Assembly (NCBI GenBank): GCA_039105265.1
Contig: JAPFFF010000068.1
Span: 1 to 64,000 of the forward strand
Source of the DNA: Tritrichomonas musculus
Lineage: Eukaryota; Parabasalia; Tritrichomonadida; Tritrichomonadidae
Direction of reading: 5' to 3'
DNA: 64,000 nucleotides
Made by a program: the position numbers and the translations under genes. Under the pieces are notes generated by a model. The model did not search any database. It saw only the letters and a program-made list of their open reading frames with translations, and was not told the origin of the DNA. Positions 59,631-64,000 of this stretch are shown here, piece after piece; the stretch's first letter is position 1; each line of letters begins with the position of its first letter.

Positions 59631-61343
59631 ATGAGTAAATCATCAATTTACTATGTTCCTGAGAAAAAACGAAAATATTATTATGCTTCTAGTGGTGAAT
59701 ATGATATTGATATGGAGCCTTATATTGTCAATGATTACACATTATGGGCAAATTTGAATGCTCTTGATACGATAACAAATCCCGCGACAGTTCTTGTTAC
59801 CGAGCTTAAAGGAGCTAAATCCTATATGTACAGAGTTAGGTTTAGGTCTAATGTTCCTGACATTTTTGAAAAGGCAGAACAAGAGGGAGGTAACGTTTCT
59901 CAATATGTTTTTTTTGTTCCATCAGATAGATTTTTAAGGTTTGAATCAACAAATCATTGCGTTCCTGTACCAGAAAATAACTGGGAAGATTACTCTTTTC
60001 GTTTTCATGCACTTGCCGCATTTTATCGTTTAAATGTTATTCCTTCTTTATCAATGCCTCTTTTTGAAAGAGAGGACCTTTTTTCAAATGTTTGCAATGA
60101 TTTCTATAAAAAATATCATGTAGAACCTCCACTCAATACAGCACTTTCATCAATTTTCTGTAATGTATTCTATGCTCTTGATTTCTTTGGCTTTATTACT
60201 CCATCCAACCTTGTTGAAAAAGATTCAGTTGATGCCTCACGCAATTTAGCGGATTCCTTTATGAATCAACAATGGGGAATAGGAGTTCCAATGAAACCTA
60301 AATCCAGCAAATCGAAGAAAAAATCGAGCAATGCGAGTAAGAAAAAAAAGAGGAAAAGCAGGCGCAGAAGATCAGACGCAGATAATATGTCGTCGGATTC
60401 AAATGATAATGATGATGACAATGAAACAGAAAACGATTTAAGCGAGTTTATATCAATTAGTGACAATACTGATGAGCCATCATTCGATAGTTTACGTTCA
60501 TTTGCTTTTTCTGAAATCAAATTTGCAATTGAACGTTATCACAACGAATGTTTCCCCTGGCGAGCATCAAAACTTGGTCTTCCTCCAGATGTCCTCGATT
60601 ACACCTCATATTGCAATCTCCTCAACGCAGTTCAAAAAGTTCAACGCTCACTCATAAAGCTCCGCCTGCTCCCAACCGACTGCCGAACAGCCCAGGAAGC
60701 CATCAGAGCGGGAGTTGTCAAATTCCAGGTGCAAAACAAACTTCCAACCGGCCCGTGCGACCTCTTCACTCTGCGGAGGCTCTGGAACGCCACCTCGTAC
60801 GGCGAATGCGACATACTGTCGCTCTGCAGGCTCTGCGGAATGGCGACGAAGGAGCCAGAGATGCCTGCCTACTCGAACACTCTGAGCGAGCTTCGCGTTT
60901 TCGGCAGCCAGAACGATCTGGAGCTGGAGATGCCGAGAAAGATGGACCAGATTGAGTCAGTTGTCAACGAGACTCTCGTCCGAGTGAGAGACAGAAGCGA
61001 GGCGCAGCAGCTGATGATGGACGAGGCTCAGCGGTCCGTGCAGAGCCAGATCTCGCGCGTTGAGAAGGCCGAGGAGTTTGCGAGGCAGATTTTGGACTCT
61101 GCAGCGACCATTGAGAACATACTGACTGCCGCCTGCGAGAAGGGGAAGAAAGCCGAGGAGGTTTTTGGCACTGCGAACGGAGTGCTCGATGAAATAATCG
61201 AAGAGCACGAGACAATCAGGAAGGAGTTCACTAAGATCAAGAAGAGAATAGATGAAGAAAGAAACGGAAACAAGCTATTGTTCCTTGTAAACTTGGTTCT
61301 GCTTGCCATCATCATTTACAGATTCATTCAAGCGTTCAGCTAG
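59631..61343 (+). CDS. Tail-anchored coiled-coil protein, 570 aa
   Basis: The ATG at 59631 (MSKSSIYYVP) is used; the open frame extends slightly upstream without ATG. The N-terminal 215 residues form a globular region (SGEYDIDMEPYIVNDYTLWA). A basic then acidic low-complexity linker follows (KKKKRKSRRRRSD, NDNDDDNETEND). Next comes a helical domain with VKFQVQNKLPTG..DLFTLRRLW, which resembles the repeat found in peptidoglycan-binding-like domains. A coiled coil follows (about 440-540), and a single C-terminal membrane segment LLFLVNLVLLAIIIYRFI ends the protein. It is probably anchored in ER or another organelle, facing the cytosol. Codons after about 60,560 are GC-rich, unlike the AT-rich first half. 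Confidence 0.8.
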   Translation: MSKSSIYYVPEKKRKYYYASSGEYDIDMEPYIVNDYTLWANLNALDTITNPATVLVTELKGAKSYMYRVRFRSNVPDIFEKAEQEGGNVSQYVFFVPSDRFLRFESTNHCVPVPENNWEDYSFRFHALAAFYRLNVIPSLSMPLFEREDLFSNVCNDFYKKYHVEPPLNTALSSIFCNVFYALDFFGFITPSNLVEKDSVDASRNLADSFMNQQWGIGVPMKPKSSKSKKKSSNASKKKKRKSRRRRSDADNMSSDSNDNDDDNETENDLSEFISISDNTDEPSFDSLRSFAFSEIKFAIERYHNECFPWRASKLGLPPDVLDYTSYCNLLNAVQKVQRSLIKLRLLPTDCRTAQEAIRAGVVKFQVQNKLPTGPCDLFTLRRLWNATSYGECDILSLCRLCGMATKEPEMPAYSNTLSELRVFGSQNDLELEMPRKMDQIESVVNETLVRVRDRSEAQQLMMDEAQRSVQSQISRVEKAEEFARQILDSAATIENILTAACEKGKKAEEVFGTANGVLDEIIEEHETIRKEFTKIKKRIDEERNGNKLLFLVNLVLLAIIIYRFIQAFS

Positions 61344-61579
61344 TTTTTATTTAACATATGCTTTTTTTTTTTTTTTTATTTTTTGTTTTGTGATTAAAAT
61401 TTTTTATTATTGTTTCCTTTATTTCTTGTTAATTGGACTTTTAAAAATACCAAATAATTAATAAATCATGAAAATTTTGTGACAGGAGTATGGACAAATA
61501 AATATACAATTTTCTTTTAAGACAAAATTTTACAAATGCAGATTTTAAGATTTTCTTCCTTAAGGAATTTTAAATTCTC

Positions 61580-62194
61580 ATGAAAAGTCAGAAAAATCAT
61601 TTTGATATTATGTACAAAGTGTATGATACACTTGCAACAAATGGAAAGAATTCGGCTGTTTTCCCTCGTCCAACTGAACTAAGGCCTGACTCAAATATTA
61701 TTATTGACCATTTTATTCGGTCAGGAATTAAATGCTTCAATCATGTGACACATGTATCTAATATCCAATCTATAAAGAGAAATGGAATATATTCATATAG
61801 AGACTTAGTATTTTTGGGAATACCTACTTGCCGCGGTGGCAATGATATATCACAATTGATAGATCGAAGGAGTGGAAATGATGGACTTGTCCATTTGAGT
61901 GTTGGATCTCAATTGCAACCAATGTTTAATCGCAGGGACCTAAGAAGATATGCAAAGGTAGTTGTCGACATTGGTATCGCAGGATTAAAAGGCGTTGTGT
62001 TCAGTAACATGAACGCAACATCTAAAGATCATATTCAAGGCGAAACAATTGCTGATCTCAAACGTATCAACATAAATGCTGTTAAAGCATATCAGTTCGA
62101 AAGTTATCAGCAATTCAAATTATCACAAGCTGAAGTGATGGTTCCATATGTTCCTAAGGAATATATTATCGAGGTCATTTATCCTATTTTTTAG
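61580..62194 (+). CDS. DarT-like (DUF4433) ADP-ribosyltransferase, 204 aa
   Basis: The layout resembles DarT enzymes, which transfer ADP-ribose from NAD+ to thymidine in single-stranded DNA. It has an NAD-pocket start HVTHVSNIQSIKRNGIYSYR (residues 55-74; family pattern H.TH..NL.sIl..Gi), then a HLSVGSQLQPMF block (105-116), VVFSNMNATSKD (139-150), and near the end LSQAEVMVPYVPKEYI (181-196). The SQAE glutamate (E185) matches the family's catalytic position (QAE.LV...V....I). No DarG-like macrodomain partner is visible next to it. The reading frame is whole and its base composition is like that of its neighbours. It could instead belong to another ADP-ribosyltransferase or Tpt1-like branch. 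Prokaryotic origin by transfer is inference. Confidence 0.6.
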   Translation: MKSQKNHFDIMYKVYDTLATNGKNSAVFPRPTELRPDSNIIIDHFIRSGIKCFNHVTHVSNIQSIKRNGIYSYRDLVFLGIPTCRGGNDISQLIDRRSGNDGLVHLSVGSQLQPMFNRRDLRRYAKVVVDIGIAGLKGVVFSNMNATSKDHIQGETIADLKRININAVKAYQFESYQQFKLSQAEVMVPYVPKEYIIEVIYPIF

Positions 62195-62403
62195 TATTAG
62201 AATTTAATTCAAATAATAATTCTAGTATAAGTTTTTATTTAAAACTATTTTAAAGCAACCAAGTTATGATTGCCTAAAAATTAGTTAAAAAAATTTAAAT
62301 ATTTATATCATTATGCATTAAAATTGGTATAATAATCAATTATTAATTAAAATGTATTTTATTTTATAAAATAAATAAATAAAAAAAAGATAATAAATTA
62401 AAA

Positions 62404-63252
62404 TCATTCTTTGGTGTAATAATTTCCATCTGTATTCTGATTATTTTGACGTTCCAAATTAGATTTTGATCTATTTTTAGAAGGTGTAACTTTAACTCCT
62501 TCTCTTCTTTTATTTAATAGCTCAAGAGCTCGAGCATGCTTTTCTTTTATTTCATATTTAATAGTTTTAGTACGAGTATCATAGTTCTTTGTTTTGGGTA
62601 ATGTTTTTAAGAAATCTTTATGCTCTTTTTCTTTCTGAGCTTGTCTTTCGAGTAGTTTCTTCTTATGCTCAATTTCACGTTGTTTATGCTTTTGAAGCCT
62701 TTGTTCAAATTGCCTTTCGGCTTCTGATATTTTTAATGGCTGATTTGGATTTCGATGCCTTTCATTGTCGATTATTAAATCTTGCTGAATATTCTGTAAA
62801 TATTTTGGTACATCCGGTCTATCAGCTGGTGTAGGCTGGAAAATATCTCTGAGCTCATTAAAACCTGTATTTGGTTGCGAATACTCTTCTTCTTCTTCTG
62901 ATTGTTCATTTTCTTGTATAAGTTGAGAAATTTTATCAAATTCAGCTGTTACCAAGTCAGATGCTTCCTTGTTTATTTCAATCTGAGTTTCGGCATTTTT
63001 CTTTAATCTGAGATCCCATACGATGGCATTGAATGGTGGGTTTTTAATTAAAGCTTTTGCACCTTTATGCTCATTTGGAGTTTGAGCGTTTTTTTGCGAT
63101 TGCGGACCTGCAGGAAATGATAATAATGGTTCAGTTAAAGGTACATCGTAAAGAGATGCAAAAAGTGATAAGAAACGCTTCGAAAATTCTTCTTCAACAT
63201 CATTACACTTTTTTGTAGGTGTTTTAATTCTTTGCTTTGGTGTAGATGCCAT
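62404..63252 (-). CDS. Charged coiled-coil protein, 282 aa
   Basis: The N-terminus is basic and T/P-rich (MASTPKQRIKTPTKK). An acidic patch (EQSEEEEE) lies mid-protein, and a strongly charged helix at about 175-265 (EAERQFEQRLQKHKQREIEH; LLERQAQKEKEHKDFL). The tail is basic. No family is recognised; the SP/TP-containing start and basic helix suit a cytoskeletal or chromatin-associated protein. It is convergent with the DarT-like gene. Confidence 0.75.
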   Translation of the reverse strand: MASTPKQRIKTPTKKCNDVEEEFSKRFLSLFASLYDVPLTEPLLSFPAGPQSQKNAQTPNEHKGAKALIKNPPFNAIVWDLRLKKNAETQIEINKEASDLVTAEFDKISQLIQENEQSEEEEEYSQPNTGFNELRDIFQPTPADRPDVPKYLQNIQQDLIIDNERHRNPNQPLKISEAERQFEQRLQKHKQREIEHKKKLLERQAQKEKEHKDFLKTLPKTKNYDTRTKTIKYEIKEKHARALELLNKRREGVKVTPSKNRSKSNLERQNNQNTDGNYYTKE

Positions 63253-63409
63253 CGTTCGTTTAGATTCGCTAAACGTATAGAATTAACAAAATTTTGAATT
63301 ACAATTCAAATTATTGTGAACAGGTATACAAACTCTACTTTTACACAATTAACAATTTTTACACTGAAATAGAAATTGAAAAAATGATACTAATATAATA
63401 AATATTTAA

Positions 63410-64000
63410 TTACAATTCGCATTCTTCATTAGCATTGTTTTGTACTTCAGAAATATTAATCGGAGTTTTTAATGAAAGCATTTGACGACATTCAAGAGCT
63501 TTTTCAATTGTTTCTCCATAATCACATGATAATAAGAGTGCTTCAGCCTTAGAACAAACAGGAAACCTTTCTTGGAATGTTGCATATTTTTTTTTTAGAG
63601 AATCAATGAATTTTTTAAGGTCAGTTTCATCTTCAACTAGTAAACGTTGGGCTGTGATTGCTGCTAAAAATGAAGACATCGCATATAAATCTTCAGTTGG
63701 GAAGTCTTCTATTTTAGCTGTATAAATTCGGATTTTTTTTACACCAACTTCGTTTGTAAAAAAAACAACAAATTGCAAAAACGGATGAGTTATTGATTTT
63801 GCATCAATTTTGAAGAAAAATGTATCGCCTATTTTGATTTTTGGAATTGAAATAACAAAATGAGACTTCAAGAAACCATTTCCAGCATAATCAGTTACCT
63901 GACAATCTATTGGAGGAACAATATATAACACTGTATCATGGAAAAGACTGTGCTTTAGAATCGGGAGAATAGATTTTCGAAAGTTTGATATTGAACTTAT
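63410..64000 (-). CDS. Sec23/Sec24-like fragment (5' end beyond the window)
   Basis: The frame is open from the window edge (64000) to the stop at 63412-63410, so the gene starts outside. The segment LQFVVFFTNEVGVKKIRIYT followed by a helical stretch (FLAAITAQRLLVEDETDLKK) resembles the beta-sandwich-to-helical transition of COPII coat proteins (v.f...Yt...G.rRIRVht). If so, the protein ends early in the helical domain and would lack the usual gelsolin-like end. The identification rests on one motif. Confidence 0.4.
   Translation of the reverse strand: MSSISNFRKSILPILKHSLFHDTVLYIVPPIDCQVTDYAGNGFLKSHFVISIPKIKIGDTFFFKIDAKSITHPFLQFVVFFTNEVGVKKIRIYTAKIEDFPTEDLYAMSSFLAAITAQRLLVEDETDLKKFIDSLKKKYATFQERFPVCSKAEALLLSCDYGETIEKALECRQMLSLKTPINISEVQNNANEECEL

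Overview
The window is strongly AT-rich nuclear DNA from a protist. It most resembles a parabasalid (Trichomonas or Tritrichomonas kin). The grounds are an essentially whole Maverick/Polinton DNA element, a tyrosine-kinase-like (TKL) kinase with an ankyrin tail, a decayed DUF3447-type ankyrin gene, long intron-poor host ORFs and many kinds of DNA transposon debris. The species cannot be fixed from the sequence alone.

Layout. 1-3.8 kb is the end of a large G-rich minisatellite. 4.2-5.7 kb holds the 3' end of a HECT ubiquitin-ligase gene split by a 1.06-kb non-autonomous Maverick-like element. After a dead ankyrin gene (5.8-6.25 kb) comes an intact 1610-residue HECT ligase on the minus strand (7.1-11.9 kb), convergent with the dead copy. 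A MITE (12.3-12.8 kb) precedes a kinase gene (minus, 16.2-15.1 kb). Its downstream ankyrin modules (15.1-13.0 kb) alternate with 60-100-nt T-rich spacers. 16,857-36,031 is a 19.2-kb Maverick that looks whole: long terminal inverted repeats, 5-bp target duplication, protein-primed polymerase B, integrase, packaging ATPase, major capsid protein and accessory genes.

36-43 kb is gene-free transposon debris: two abutting TTAA-flanked elements, a 1.55-kb palindromic element with tandem repeats, a Tc1/mariner-like fragment and a broken hAT transposase. 43.0-47.8 kb is a second, broken Maverick of another lineage. From 48.2 kb to the end the DNA is ordinary gene-dense host sequence: an RRM protein, a long coiled-coil protein, a mariner-like insertion, Mediator subunit MED14, a coiled-coil protein, an RNA-binding candidate, a tail-anchored protein, a DarT-like ADP-ribosyltransferase, a charged coiled-coil protein, and a Sec23/24-like fragment running off the window.

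The points most worth following up are: host genes whose base composition switches abruptly from AT-rich to GC-rich inside one reading frame; the ankyrin modules that stay open while their spacers shift frame; GC-rich micro-hairpins with 3-nt loops sprinkled through the Maverick; and a DarT-like gene embedded among eukaryotic genes. All assignments come from reading motifs by eye. No database search was run.
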